From the NCBI RefSeq assembly GCF_003992615.1, contig NZ_RZMY01000016.1, forward strand, positions 186,001-250,000: a stretch of DNA of 64,000 nt, read 5' to 3'. The notes below the pieces were generated by a model that was not told the DNA's origin, searched no databases, and worked only from the letters and a program-made list of their open reading frames with translations. How positions within the stretch are numbered: position 1 is the stretch's first letter; each line of letters begins with the position of its first letter. Origin of the DNA: Flagellimonas beolgyonensis. GTDB lineage: Bacteria > Bacteroidota > Bacteroidia > Flavobacteriales > Flavobacteriaceae. Below are positions 43,147 through 52,266 of the stretch, one piece after another. A program made the translations under genes and the position numbers.

Positions 43147-43202
43147 GTGCTTAAGTTTTGATCAAATATAATGACGAAATATAACATTTCATTGTGCTAA
43201 TG

Positions 43203-43922
43203 TTACATTTTCAAATAAAAGGGTCTGGTCAGTTCCATGTACTCCTCAGTATACTTATGGCGCGCTGTTTCAATGGTCAACTCCGCTTCCAAAACGTTGC
43301 CCTTTTCAAATCCAAATTCCATCAAACTTCGCTTAAAATCCACCGTTGGATTCCCTTTTACCCGAGTAATGCGTTTGGGATATAACCCATAAACATCTGC
43401 CAACTTCACAAATTCCATTTCTTCCTTATAGGGAATGATCACCGAAAATATGCCTTCTTCATTCAATATGCTAGACACACCTTCCAAAAGTTCATCAAAG
43501 GGCAACGAATTGTTTTGTCTTGCCTTGTCGCGTGATACATCTCCGCTTCCCACTTCTTCGGAATAAAACGGCGGATTGGAAACAATAAGATCGTATTGCT
43601 CATCCATTTCTTCAACAAATTCATCAAAACCGGCGTGGTAGCAGAACAAGCGATCGCCCCAAGGTGAAGCCTCGAAATTGGCTACACATTGTTCGTAGGC
43701 AGCGTCGTCCAGCTCAATGGCGTCAATGAGTTCGGCATTACATCTTTGGGCCAATTGCAACGCTATCAATCCTGTACCGGCACCAATGTCCAAAATAGAA
43801 TTGGGACTGTGGTTCAATGCAGTCCAAGCACCCAACAGCACCCCATCTGTGCCCACTTTCATAGCACATTGGTCTTGATGGATGGTAAACTGTTTAAATT
43901 GAAATGGCCCCAAAAGGTTCAA
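43203..43922 (-). CDS. tRNA1(Val) (adenine-37 N6) methyltransferase TrmN6
   Basis: SAM-dependent methyltransferase of 239 residues that modifies A37 in tRNA1-Val (YfiC family). Motif I DIGAGTGLIALQLAQRC near residue 42 and the catalytic NPPF motif (VSNPPFYSEEV) near residue 110 are clear. The DQCAMKVGTDGVLLGAW start and C-terminal VDFKRSLMEFGF complete the family profile. The start is TTG at 43922; no in-frame ATG lies upstream before a stop. Single gene, divergent from the beta-barrel gene. Confidence 0.9.
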   Translation of the reverse strand: MNLLGPFQFKQFTIHQDQCAMKVGTDGVLLGAWTALNHSPNSILDIGAGTGLIALQLAQRCNAELIDAIELDDAAYEQCVANFEASPWGDRLFCYHAGFDEFVEEMDEQYDLIVSNPPFYSEEVGSGDVSRDKARQNNSLPFDELLEGVSSILNEEGIFSVIIPYKEEMEFVKLADVYGLYPKRITRVKGNPTVDFKRSLMEFGFEKGNVLEAELTIETARHKYTEEYMELTRPFYLKM

Positions 43923-44139
43923 AAATTTAAAATAACAATTGACAATTAAATTCTACAGTTACAAAAATAAAGGCTGTACTTCAGATACAAGCATCAATTC
44001 AGGTAATGTATTTATAAACCCAAAACGCCCATACATTAATTAACAGCCTTTTAAACAAATCCAATGATATTATTTCGCTGCCCAGATATCGGGAAGGAAC
44101 CCGATAATAAAATCATTATCCAATTCTTAAACTATTATT

Positions 44140-44709
44140 ATGAAAAAACTATTTTATGCTTTGGCTATCATGACATCAATCTTACAAACAGTCCAAGCAC
44201 AAGAGGAAGGCAAATTCCGAGCTGGCCTAGATTTTGGATATGCAATGCCTGATGGTGGTGGCGGTATTTCTACTGCTTTTGAAGCCAAATACAATGTTGC
44301 AGATAATATGAACGTCGGGATACGATTTGAGTCAGCCTTTCTAGCTAAAAATGTATCCTCAGATGGCGTCTCTTTAGAGGCTGATTTGGCTGCCAGCTCA
44401 TCGTATTTGGGAACTTTTGATTACTACTTCCATAATGGAAGTTCCTCATTTGCCCCATTTGTAGGAGCTGGAGCAGGCTATAATGCTTTGGCAAATATCA
44501 GTTTTAAAGATTTTGGTCCGGATGCTGAAGCAGAATTAGATGGAAAATTCGGTGGTTTGATACGCACTGGTTTCGAGTGGGGAAAATTTCGCCTAGCCGC
44601 AAGCTATAATCTTATAGGGAAAACCGAAATTGACGGTGCAGAAATCAAAAACTCCTACTTTGATATTTCCTTAGGGTTCTACGTAGGTGGAGGAAAATGG
44701 AAAAAATAA
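44140..44709 (+). CDS. Small outer-membrane beta-barrel protein
   Basis: Protein of 189 residues with a signal peptide (MKKLFYALAIMTSILQTVQA) and an eight-strand barrel pattern (DFGYAMPDGGGGISTAFEAKYN, FAPFVGAGAGYNALA, FDISLGFYVGGGKWKK). The last residue is not the usual Phe, but aromatic and Gly spacing fit a porin-like barrel of the OmpW/OMP_b-brl class. Ligand unknown. A bidirectional terminator follows 32 bases downstream. Confidence 0.85.
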   Translation: MKKLFYALAIMTSILQTVQAQEEGKFRAGLDFGYAMPDGGGGISTAFEAKYNVADNMNVGIRFESAFLAKNVSSDGVSLEADLAASSSYLGTFDYYFHNGSSSFAPFVGAGAGYNALANISFKDFGPDAEAELDGKFGGLIRTGFEWGKFRLAASYNLIGKTEIDGAEIKNSYFDISLGFYVGGGKWKK

Positions 44710-44741
44710 AACTGGCTTTTCAGTTCTATACCAACAACCAC

Positions 44742-44774
44742 AAAAAAGGGGCAGCCAATGGCTGCCCCCTTTTA
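44742..44774. terminator. Bidirectional terminator between barrel gene and rimM
   Basis: Perfect 9-bp stem GGGGCAGCC/GGCTGCCCC with loop AAT, flanked by A-run and T-run. It serves the convergent barrel gene (plus) and rpsP-rimM (minus). Confidence 0.85.
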
Positions 44775-44790
44775 TTTATAATATAATCAT

Positions 44791-45318
44791 TTATCCCAAA
44801 TACAAATCCACCAAACCCTCTGGAGTTTTCACATGAATAGTCCGGTTCTTTCGATCTACTTTGGTGATGATATCGTCGTTGATGGGGATCAACAATTGCT
44901 TGCCCTCCTTTTCCACTTCAAAAAGATCTTGGGAAGCACTATCATTAATGGATTGGATCACTCCTATATCTCCGTGCACTTCATCCATCAAAGTAAAGCC
45001 GATGACCTCATGAAAATAAAACTTGTTTCCTGACAACGGGGGCAACATGGACAAGGGCAAATACAACTCGGCCCCAATGATCTTATCGGCTGTGGGTTCG
45101 TCCTTTACCTCTTCAAAATCGATGCGCAACAAGTTGGATTTGTGCAATCGGCAGCGGTCAATAAAAAATGGAACCAGATTGTTTCCCAACGAAACAAATA
45201 CTGATTCCATATTTTCGTAAATATCGGGTTCGTCGGTGTCCAATTTAACCAACACCTCGCCCTTGAAACTATATTTTGAAACGACTTTGCCCAGGTAGAA
45301 GCAATCTTCCTTGCGCAT
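44791..45318 (-). CDS. rimM: Ribosome maturation factor RimM
   Basis: Cytoplasmic 30S assembly factor of 175 residues. The N-terminal beta-barrel domain shows FYLGKVVSKYSFKGEVLVKLDTDEP, and the C-terminal PRC-barrel contains KFYFHEVIGFTLMDEVHGDIGVI and LLIPINDDIITKVDRKNRTI. It follows rpsP by 12 bases, the universal rpsP-rimM order. Downstream trmD and rplS, often in the same operon elsewhere, are absent here because a terminator follows. Confidence 0.93.
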   Translation of the reverse strand: MRKEDCFYLGKVVSKYSFKGEVLVKLDTDEPDIYENMESVFVSLGNNLVPFFIDRCRLHKSNLLRIDFEEVKDEPTADKIIGAELYLPLSMLPPLSGNKFYFHEVIGFTLMDEVHGDIGVIQSINDSASQDLFEVEKEGKQLLIPINDDIITKVDRKNRTIHVKTPEGLVDLYLG

Positions 45319-45330
45319 CGTTCGGTAGTT

Positions 45331-45891
45331 CTATTCTTCTTCTTTGGATGCTTCTTCAGCGGCTGGAGCCTCAGCAGCAGTTTCCTCTGCTGGAGCTTCT
45401 TCGGCAGCAGCTTCAACGGCCTCTTCAGCAACTTCCTCTTCCACTGGAGCTGCAGCAGCAATACGTTTTTCGTTCGCTTCTTTCTCAGCTTCCAAGGCTT
45501 TGGCCCTAGCTTCTGCCTCAGCTTTGCTCAAACCGTCTTTTTTGGCTTGGATCGCATTGGCTTTTTCCTCCAACCAAGCGTTGAACTTTTCTTCAACCTG
45601 CTCTTCGGTAAGTGCTCCTTTGGCAACACCGCCCAATAAGTGGTGTTTCAACAACACTCCTTTGTAAGATAGAATGGCTCTGGCAGTATCGGTAGGCTGT
45701 GCTCCGTTTTGCAACCATTTTACAGAACTGTCCACATCCAAATCGATGGAAGCTGGATTGGTATTGGGATTATAGGTTCCCAATTTTTCCAAAAATTTAC
45801 CGTCTCTTTTTGATCTGGAATCTGCGGCAACCACCCAATAAAATGGCTTACCTTTTTTACCGTGTCTCTGAAGTCTAATTCTAACTGGCAT
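45331..45891 (-). CDS. rpsP: Ribosomal protein bS16 with Ala/Glu-rich tail
   Basis: 30S protein of 186 residues. The first 85 residues are the bS16 core ([40 protein letters not shown]). The remainder includes a helical segment and a C-terminal tail of alternating Ala and Glu ([19 protein letters not shown]) of the type found in Bacteroidota, where function is unknown. It starts the rpsP-rimM operon and is driven by a strong promoter at 45998-46027. Confidence 0.95.
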   Translation of the reverse strand: MPVRIRLQRHGKKGKPFYWVVAADSRSKRDGKFLEKLGTYNPNTNPASIDLDVDSSVKWLQNGAQPTDTARAILSYKGVLLKHHLLGGVAKGALTEEQVEEKFNAWLEEKANAIQAKKDGLSKAEAEARAKALEAEKEANEKRIAAAAPVEEEVAEEAVEAAAEEAPAEETAAEAPAAEEASKEEE

Positions 45892-45997
45892 ATCACATTA
45901 ATTTGTAGGGTGCCCGACCCTGGTTATTAATTCTTTAATTTTTCAAAATGTCATTTCCGAGAAATCGGAAATCAACTGCTTATCACTTAAGCGGGTG

Positions 45998-46027
45998 CAA
46001 ATATAATTCAATTCTTTTAACGACCAA
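45998..46027 (-). promoter_or_regulatory. Bacteroidota-type promoter of rpsP-rimM
   Basis: On the minus strand TTG (46025-46027), a 19-base spacer and TATATTTG (45998-46005). The distance to the rpsP ATG is about 105 bases, leaving a leader. The element shares AATTGAATTATATTTGCAC with the tRNA-Leu promoter. Confidence 0.75.
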
Positions 46028-46136
46028 TACCTTTAATTGTTTTTATTGGTTGATAAATCGTAAAAACTCGATTTTATCAAATACGTCTTCTTCCTTACTT
46101 TTATCCATTGCTTTATTGGACCCACGCAAATTACCT

Positions 46137-49100
46137 ATGTATTTAATATTCGATACCGAAACCACTGGATTGCCCAAACGATGGGATGCTCCCATTACCG
46201 ATACCGATAACTGGCCCCGATGCGTACAGATTGCTTGGCAATTGCACGATGAACTGGGGGATTTGGTGGAACATCAGGATTTTTTGATCAAACCCGATGG
46301 GTTCAATATCCCCTATGAAGCGGAACAGATCCATGGCATATCCACAGCTTTGGCAGAAGAGCAAGGGGTTCCTTTGCAAGAGGTGCTGGTCGCTTTCAAC
46401 AAAGCATTGGAGCGCTCCAAATTTGTGGTTGGGCAAAACGTGGATTTCGACATCAACATCATGGGGTGCGAATTCCATCGGATGGAAACAGAAAGCATCT
46501 TGGTGCAACTACCGGTTCTGGATACCTGTACAGAGCACACCGCAGAATTGTGCAAAATCCCAGGGGGTCGTGGGGGCAAATTCAAATTGCCCACACTGAC
46601 GGAATTACATGAATTTTTGTTTGGAGAACCGTTCGCAGAAGCGCACAATGCGACCGCCGACGTGGAGGCTACCACCCGTTGCTTTTTGGAGCTGGTCCGC
46701 AAGAAGCAGTTCACTGCGAACGAACTGGACGTACAACCCGATTATTTTGAGCGGTTTTCAGAAGCCAATCCGCAAGAGATCGAACTTGTTGGGTTAAAGC
46801 ACATCAACTTAAAAGCAGCATCCAAAGAAATTGCCGATGCCCTTTGGGCCAAGGATACCGGGGAAATATCCGCCGAGGAAATTCAGGAAAACATCGAGAC
46901 CCTGGAAGATGCGCCCTTTGCCCACTTACATAACCACTCCCAGTTTTCGGTACTCCAGTCCACCATCAATATAAAGGACCTGGTAAAGGCCACCGCACAA
47001 AATGGAATGCCTGCCGTGGCCCTTACGGACCATGCCAATATGATGGGTGCCTTTCACTTTGTGAAGGAAGTGATGGCCCATAACAAAGCGGCCAAGGAAA
47101 AAAATGCAGAATTGCTTGAAAAAGGCGAACAACCCACAGAAAAGGAAATCACCCCGATTGTGGGTTGTGAATTTTACGTCTGCGAGGACCATACCAATAA
47201 AAACGTAAAGGACTACGGATATCAAATTGTGCTGCTGGCCAAAAACAAAAAAGGCTACCACAATTTGGCCAAAATGTCCTCCATCGCTTATACAGATGGG
47301 TTTTATTATGTACCACGAATCGACAAAAAGATTGTGGAACAGTACAAGGAAAACGTAATTGCCCTTACCGGCAACCTTTACGGGGAAGTGCCCAACAAAA
47401 TCCTGAACGTGGGTGAAAAGCAGGCGGAGGAAGCCCTGCTTTGGTGGAAGGAGCAATTTGGGGATGACTTGTACATCGAAATCATGCGGCACGGTCAAGA
47501 AGATGAGGACCGGGTGAACCAAGTATTGGTACAAATGGCCAAAGACCACGATGTTAAACTGATCGCTACCAACAATACCTACTATTGTGCGAAGGAAGAT
47601 GCTGAAGCGCATGATATTTTATTGTGTGTAAAAGACGGGGAAAAACGGTCTACCCCAATTGGCAGGGGTCGTGGCTACCGATATGGATTGCCCAATCAGG
47701 AGTATTACTTCAAGTCTTCGGACGAAATGAAGGAACTCTTCAAGGATATTCCAGAGGCCATTTTGAATATCCACGAAATTGTGGACAAGGTAGAACCCTA
47801 CGATCTGGCCAGCGATATTTTGCTGCCCAAATTTGACATTCCCGAGGAATTCAAGGTGAAGGAAGATGAGGAAGATGGTGGCAAGCGCGGTGAAAATGCC
47901 TATTTGAGGCACATCACCTACCAAGGGGCCGAAAAACGTTACGGCGAAATAACCGAAGAGATCAGCGAGCGCATCGATTTTGAGTTGGAAACCATTAAAA
48001 ACTCTGGTTACCCTGGTTATTTCTTGATTGTTGAGGACTTCATCCGCGAAGCCCGGAACATGGATGTGTCTGTTGGACCCGGTAGGGGTTCCGCCGCAGG
48101 ATCGGTGGTGGCCTATTGTTTGGGCATCACCAACATCGACCCTTTAAAATATGACCTCCTTTTTGAGCGGTTCCTGAATCCGGATCGGGTATCCATGCCC
48201 GATATCGATATCGATTTTGATGATGAGGGCCGTGGACGGGTCATGGAATACGTGATCAATAAATACGGGGCCAACCAAGTGGCGCAGATCATCACTTATG
48301 GCACCATGGCGGCCAAATCCTCCATTAGGGATACGGCAAGGGTTTTGGATTTGCCATTGGGTGATGCCGATCGCATTGCCAAGTTGATTCCGAACATGTC
48401 CAAACTGAACAAGATTTTTGGAGTGGACGAGGCCGAGCTGAAGAAAAAATTCCGTTCCGACGAGTTGGAAAAGGTCAACGAGTTGTTGAACATTTCCGAA
48501 AGTGAAGATTTGGAAGGCCAAACGGTGAACATGGCTCGGGTACTGGAAGGTTCGTTGCGAAACACGGGGATCCATGCCTGCGGTGTGATCATCACGCCCG
48601 ATGATATCACCAACTTCGTACCCGTATCCACTGCGAAGGATTCCGATCTGTATGTAACCCAGTTCGACAACTCTGTGGTGGAAAGTGCCGGATTGCTGAA
48701 GATGGATTTCTTGGGATTGAAAACCTTGACGTTGATCAAGGACACCGTTAAAATAGTGAAGGCCCGTACCGGAGTGGAACTGGTTCCCGATGAGTTTCCG
48801 TTGGATGATGAAAAGACCTACGAACTCTTTCAACGTGGCGATACAGTTGGGATATTCCAATACGAATCGCCCGGGATGCAAAAGCACATGAAAAACCTGA
48901 AACCCACGGTTTTTGATGACCTCATCGCCATGAATGCCCTGTACCGACCAGGGCCCATGGAATACATCCCCAGTTTTATCGCCCGTAAGCACGGGGAGGA
49001 AGAGATTACCTATGACCTTCCGGACATGGAGGAATACCTAAAGGAAACCTACGGGATTACGGTATACCAAGAGCAGGTGATGTTGCTTTCCCAAAAATTG

Positions 49101-50522
49101 GCAGGTTTCTCCAAAGGTGATGCGGACGTGCTTCGTAAGGCCATGGGAAAAAAGATTTTTGCCCTGCTACAAAAATTGAAGCCCCAGTTTTTGGACGGTG
49201 GTGAAAAGAACGGTCATCCACGTGATGTTTTAGAAAAAATTTGGAAGGATTGGGAGGCCTTTGCTTCTTATGCCTTCAACAAGAGTCACTCTACCTGTTA
49301 CGCCTACATTGCCTACCAGACTGCCTATTTGAAGGCCCACTACCCTGCCGAATATATGGCCGCAGTGCTGTCCAACAACATGAACGATATTAAGCAGGTG
49401 ACCTTCTTTATGGAGGAGTGTAAGCGCATGGGCTTGGAAGTATTGGGTCCCGATGTGAACGAATCCTATTATAAGTTCGCTGTGAACAAGGACAACGCCG
49501 TTCGCTTTGGCATGGGGGCCATTAAAGGAGTGGGACGTTCTGCTGTGGAAACCATTGTGGAAAACCGAAAAAAGGACGGACCCTACAAATCCATCTTTGA
49601 CCTGGCCAAACGAGTCGATCTTCGGGCGGCCAACAAAAAGGCCTTTGAGAACCTGGCCCTGGCAGGCGGTTTTGATTCGTTCACCGAAACGCACCGGGCA
49701 CAATATTTCCATGATGATGGTGACGGCATCACCTTTTTGGAAAAGGCTGTGAAGTATGGTTCCAAGTATCAAGAAAATGAAAATTCGTCCCAGGTGAGCC
49801 TGTTCGGGGATGCCAGCGAGGTTCAGATTCCGGAACCCATTGTACCCCCCTGCGAGGAATGGGGCACCATGGAAAAGCTGCGAAGGGAAAAAGAAGTGGT
49901 GGGCATCTATATTTCCGGCCACCCACTGGATGATTTTAAAAAGGAGATCACCGCTTTTTGCAATGCCCAGGTTTCGGCTTTTTCTAATTTGGAGGAGTTC
50001 GTCAACCGCGAGCTTTCCGTGGCCGGGGTAATCACCGATGTGCAGCACCGGGTCTCCAAAAACGGAAAAGGCTGGGGACTTTTTACCATGGAAGATTACA
50101 ACGACACCTACGAATTCCGGATTTTCGGAGAAGAGTACCTCAAATTCCGTCATTTTTTGATGATCAATTCCTTTGTGTACATCAAGGCCTTTGTTCGCGA
50201 GGGTTGGGTGAATCGGGATACCGGTAAAAAAGGTGAGCCCCGTATCCAGTTCAACGATTTCAAGCAATTGCAGGATGTAATGGATGCCTTCGCCAAAAAA
50301 CTCACCATCAAACTGGACATAGACCGATTGCAGGAAAAGCGCATTCAAGCCTTGAAGGATACTTTGCGATCCTACAAGGGAGACCATGGTCTCAATTTTG
50401 AAATCTACGAGCTGGAAGAGGAAATCAAGCTCAAGCTATCCAGCCGAAAACAAAAGGTGAAGATCAACAGCGAACTGCTTTCGGAACTGGAAGCCCAGGA
50501 AATCCATTACAAGCTGAATTAG
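46137..50522 (+). CDS. dnaE: Replicative DNA polymerase III alpha with fused proofreading exonuclease
   Basis: Main chromosomal polymerase of 1461 residues. Residues about 1-190 are a DEDDh exonuclease (FDTETTG, NVDFDIN, EAHNATADVEA), the fused proofreading form of Bacteroidota. A linker precedes the PHP domain at about 265 (HLHNHSQFSVLQ, full HxH; ALTDHANMMGAF), the polymerase core (GPGRGSAAGSVVAY; PDIDIDFDDEGRGRV with the catalytic Asp pair; YQEQVMLLSQ) and a C-terminal OB region. A QVSLF beta-clamp motif is seen near residue 1220. ATG at 46137 opens with the exonuclease strand; earlier in-frame ATGs lie within non-conserved sequence. A second DnaE lies at 35429. Confidence 0.95.
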   Translation: MYLIFDTETTGLPKRWDAPITDTDNWPRCVQIAWQLHDELGDLVEHQDFLIKPDGFNIPYEAEQIHGISTALAEEQGVPLQEVLVAFNKALERSKFVVGQNVDFDINIMGCEFHRMETESILVQLPVLDTCTEHTAELCKIPGGRGGKFKLPTLTELHEFLFGEPFAEAHNATADVEATTRCFLELVRKKQFTANELDVQPDYFERFSEANPQEIELVGLKHINLKAASKEIADALWAKDTGEISAEEIQENIETLEDAPFAHLHNHSQFSVLQSTINIKDLVKATAQNGMPAVALTDHANMMGAFHFVKEVMAHNKAAKEKNAELLEKGEQPTEKEITPIVGCEFYVCEDHTNKNVKDYGYQIVLLAKNKKGYHNLAKMSSIAYTDGFYYVPRIDKKIVEQYKENVIALTGNLYGEVPNKILNVGEKQAEEALLWWKEQFGDDLYIEIMRHGQEDEDRVNQVLVQMAKDHDVKLIATNNTYYCAKEDAEAHDILLCVKDGEKRSTPIGRGRGYRYGLPNQEYYFKSSDEMKELFKDIPEAILNIHEIVDKVEPYDLASDILLPKFDIPEEFKVKEDEEDGGKRGENAYLRHITYQGAEKRYGEITEEISERIDFELETIKNSGYPGYFLIVEDFIREARNMDVSVGPGRGSAAGSVVAYCLGITNIDPLKYDLLFERFLNPDRVSMPDIDIDFDDEGRGRVMEYVINKYGANQVAQIITYGTMAAKSSIRDTARVLDLPLGDADRIAKLIPNMSKLNKIFGVDEAELKKKFRSDELEKVNELLNISESEDLEGQTVNMARVLEGSLRNTGIHACGVIITPDDITNFVPVSTAKDSDLYVTQFDNSVVESAGLLKMDFLGLKTLTLIKDTVKIVKARTGVELVPDEFPLDDEKTYELFQRGDTVGIFQYESPGMQKHMKNLKPTVFDDLIAMNALYRPGPMEYIPSFIARKHGEEEITYDLPDMEEYLKETYGITVYQEQVMLLSQKLAGFSKGDADVLRKAMGKKIFALLQKLKPQFLDGGEKNGHPRDVLEKIWKDWEAFASYAFNKSHSTCYAYIAYQTAYLKAHYPAEYMAAVLSNNMNDIKQVTFFMEECKRMGLEVLGPDVNESYYKFAVNKDNAVRFGMGAIKGVGRSAVETIVENRKKDGPYKSIFDLAKRVDLRAANKKAFENLALAGGFDSFTETHRAQYFHDDGDGITFLEKAVKYGSKYQENENSSQVSLFGDASEVQIPEPIVPPCEEWGTMEKLRREKEVVGIYISGHPLDDFKKEITAFCNAQVSAFSNLEEFVNRELSVAGVITDVQHRVSKNGKGWGLFTMEDYNDTYEFRIFGEEYLKFRHFLMINSFVYIKAFVREGWVNRDTGKKGEPRIQFNDFKQLQDVMDAFAKKLTIKLDIDRLQEKRIQALKDTLRSYKGDHGLNFEIYELEEEIKLKLSSRKQKVKINSELLSELEAQEIHYKLN

Positions 50523-50595
50523 ACCATAACAATTGCCAATGGCACAATAGTGAAAACGAATGCGTTGGTTGTAAGGAACATGGGCAATAAATGAC

Positions 50596-50603
50596 TAACT
50601 TTG
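50596..50603 (+). promoter_or_regulatory. -7 element of trxA promoter
   Basis: TAACTTTG matches TAnnTTTG, 20 bases before the trxA ATG. A TTG 24 bases upstream is slightly too far for an ideal -33, so only the -7 is claimed. Confidence 0.5.
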
Positions 50604-50623
50604 CGTAATTAAAAATAAATACA

Positions 50624-50941
50624 ATGGCACTAGAAATAACAGATGCGACTTTTGACGAAGTAGTTTTGAAAAGCGACAAACCTGTCCTAGTAGATTTTTG
50701 GGCAGCTTGGTGCGGACCATGTAGAATGGTTGGACCGATCATAGAAGAAGTAAGCCAAGAATATGAGGGCAAAGCAGTAGTTGGTAAGGTAGATGTGGAC
50801 AACCACCAGCAGTTTGCCGCCAAGTATGGCGTAAGAAATATCCCCACCGTTCTTGTTTTTAAAGATGGTGAGGTAGTAAACCGTCAGGTTGGCGTTTCTC
50901 CTAAGAAAGTATATACCGACGCAATCGATGCGGCCCTATAA
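50624..50941 (+). CDS. trxA: Thioredoxin
   Basis: Cytoplasmic disulfide reductase of 105 residues. The active site WCGPC is at residues 29-33, with the usual FWAAWCGPCRM, DVDNHQQFAAKYGVRNIPTVLVFKDG (cis-Pro) and C-terminal helix. Expressed from its own promoter, ended by a strong palindromic terminator. Regular TrxA with no signal peptide. Confidence 0.97.
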   Translation: MALEITDATFDEVVLKSDKPVLVDFWAAWCGPCRMVGPIIEEVSQEYEGKAVVGKVDVDNHQQFAAKYGVRNIPTVLVFKDGEVVNRQVGVSPKKVYTDAIDAAL

Positions 50942-50961
50942 TTTTATGGGAAACCAGTTTT

Positions 50962-50993
50962 AAAAAAGGTTTGGCAATTGCCAAGCCTTTTTT
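50962..50993. terminator. Terminator after trxA
   Basis: AAAAAAGG, TTTGGCAATTGCCAAG core and CCTTTTTT form a 16-bp stem with one T-G pair and almost no loop beyond the central palindrome. Followed by T-rich DNA. Confidence 0.8.
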
Positions 50994-51016
50994 GTTTTAT
51001 CTTGTTCCATCAAGAT

Positions 51017-51946
51017 ATGGACGTACGCTCGGAACTACATAAAGCACAACTTTTCCAAAACCTGGAGCTTTTGGCCAACCAGATTGTGGAAGGATTCATC
51101 AGTGGCATCCACAAAAGTCCGTTTCATGGATTTTCTGCCGAGTTCGCCGAACATAAAATTTACAATTCCGGGGAAAGCACCAAGCACATCGACTGGAAAC
51201 TGTATGCCAAGACCGACCGATTGTACACCAAAAAATATGAGGACGAAACCAACCTGAGATGCCACATGATTTTGGACAACTCAGCTTCGATGTACTATCC
51301 GGAAGTGAAACAATTGGAAATCGGCAACCTCAATAAAATTGGATTTGGCGTTCTGGCCATTGCGGCATTGATGCAATTGTTGAAAAAGCAACGGGATGCT
51401 GTTGGGTTAAGCATCTATTCGGATACTTACGATTTTCACACATCGGAAAAGAACAGCGAACGGCACTTTCAAATGTTGTATTCCAAACTGAACGAGGTGG
51501 CAGCGACCCAAAACCAATCCGAAAGCACCAAAACCTATACTTTTTTGCATCAGATTGCCGAAAAGATCCATCGCAGGAGCATGATCTTTTTGTTCACCGA
51601 TATGTTTCAGACCGAAACAGAGGAAGAAAAACTTTTTGAGGCACTTCGTCATTTAAAATACAACAAGCATGCGGTGGCCCTGTTCCACCTGTTGGACCAC
51701 GAGCACGAGCTTCATTTCGACTTTGGATCTACCCCAAGGCGTTTTGTGGATGTGGAAACTGGAACCCATGTGGACCTATATGCCGATTCGATCAAAAAAG
51801 CGTATGCCGAAAAAGTAAGGGAATACCAAGAGCACTTACAAATGAAATGCGCTCAGTACAAGATAAAATATGTGGATGTGGATGTCCGTTCGGATTTCTC
51901 CAAAGTGTTGAATTCCTTTATGATCGAACGGCAAAAATTTCTGTGA
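51017..51946 (+). CDS. DUF58 protein (vWA-like)
   Basis: Soluble protein of 309 residues from the ATG at 51017; an ATG 13 codons earlier lies inside the upstream terminator. The DUF58 core is at residues about 65-200 with IDWKLYAKTDRLYTKKYEDE and the metal-ion-dependent adhesion-like MILDNSASMYYP (DxSxS). The rest is alpha/beta. DUF58 proteins usually partner a MoxR AAA ATPase; none is adjacent here, so its partner lies elsewhere. The target is unknown. Confidence 0.9.
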   Translation: MDVRSELHKAQLFQNLELLANQIVEGFISGIHKSPFHGFSAEFAEHKIYNSGESTKHIDWKLYAKTDRLYTKKYEDETNLRCHMILDNSASMYYPEVKQLEIGNLNKIGFGVLAIAALMQLLKKQRDAVGLSIYSDTYDFHTSEKNSERHFQMLYSKLNEVAATQNQSESTKTYTFLHQIAEKIHRRSMIFLFTDMFQTETEEEKLFEALRHLKYNKHAVALFHLLDHEHELHFDFGSTPRRFVDVETGTHVDLYADSIKKAYAEKVREYQEHLQMKCAQYKIKYVDVDVRSDFSKVLNSFMIERQKFL

Positions 51947-51966
51947 TCACATTTTTAAAAAAATGT

Positions 51967-51998
51967 TTTGCCGAATCGGAAATGAGAATGTATATTTG
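51967..51998 (+). promoter_or_regulatory. Bacteroidota-type promoter of tRNA-Asp
   Basis: TTTG (51967-51970), a 20-base spacer and TATATTTG (51991-51998), an excellent match to TTTG-N19-21-TAnnTTTG. It is followed by CAC, as in the tRNA-Leu and rpsP promoters. The tRNA begins 76 bases further on. Confidence 0.85.
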
Positions 51999-52074
51999 CA
52001 CTCGCTTCTGAAAAAGCATTTGTAACAAGATTTGAATCTGGCTGTTGCCGGAGTCTACAAAAGATAAAATCATT

Positions 52075-52148
52075 GGTCTGGTAGTTCAGTTGGTTAGAAT
52101 ACCTGCCTGTCACGCAGGGGGTCGCGGGTTCGAGTCCCGTCCAGACCG
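52075..52148 (+). tRNA. tRNA-Asp (anticodon GUC)
   Basis: Seven-bp acceptor stem GGTCTGG/CCAGACC, discriminator G, no encoded CCA. The anticodon arm CCTGCCTGTCACGCAGG gives GTC, and the T arm is GCGGGTTCGAGTCCCGT. Promoter upstream and terminator directly downstream. Confidence 0.97.
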
Positions 52149-52149
52149 C

Positions 52150-52177
52150 AAAAAGCTCCGATTTTCGGAGCTTTTTT
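52150..52177 (+). terminator. Terminator after tRNA-Asp
   Basis: A perfect stem AAAAAGCTCCGA with its complement around a short TTT loop, followed by T-run. It starts 2 bases after the tRNA. Confidence 0.9.
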
Positions 52178-52266
52178 GGTTTAAGCCTCTAGCTATTTCA
52201 GTTGTAAAATTCTCACGATACTTTAAAAACAAAAACGTTTTTATAGTAAGGAAAAATGAATTGCTC

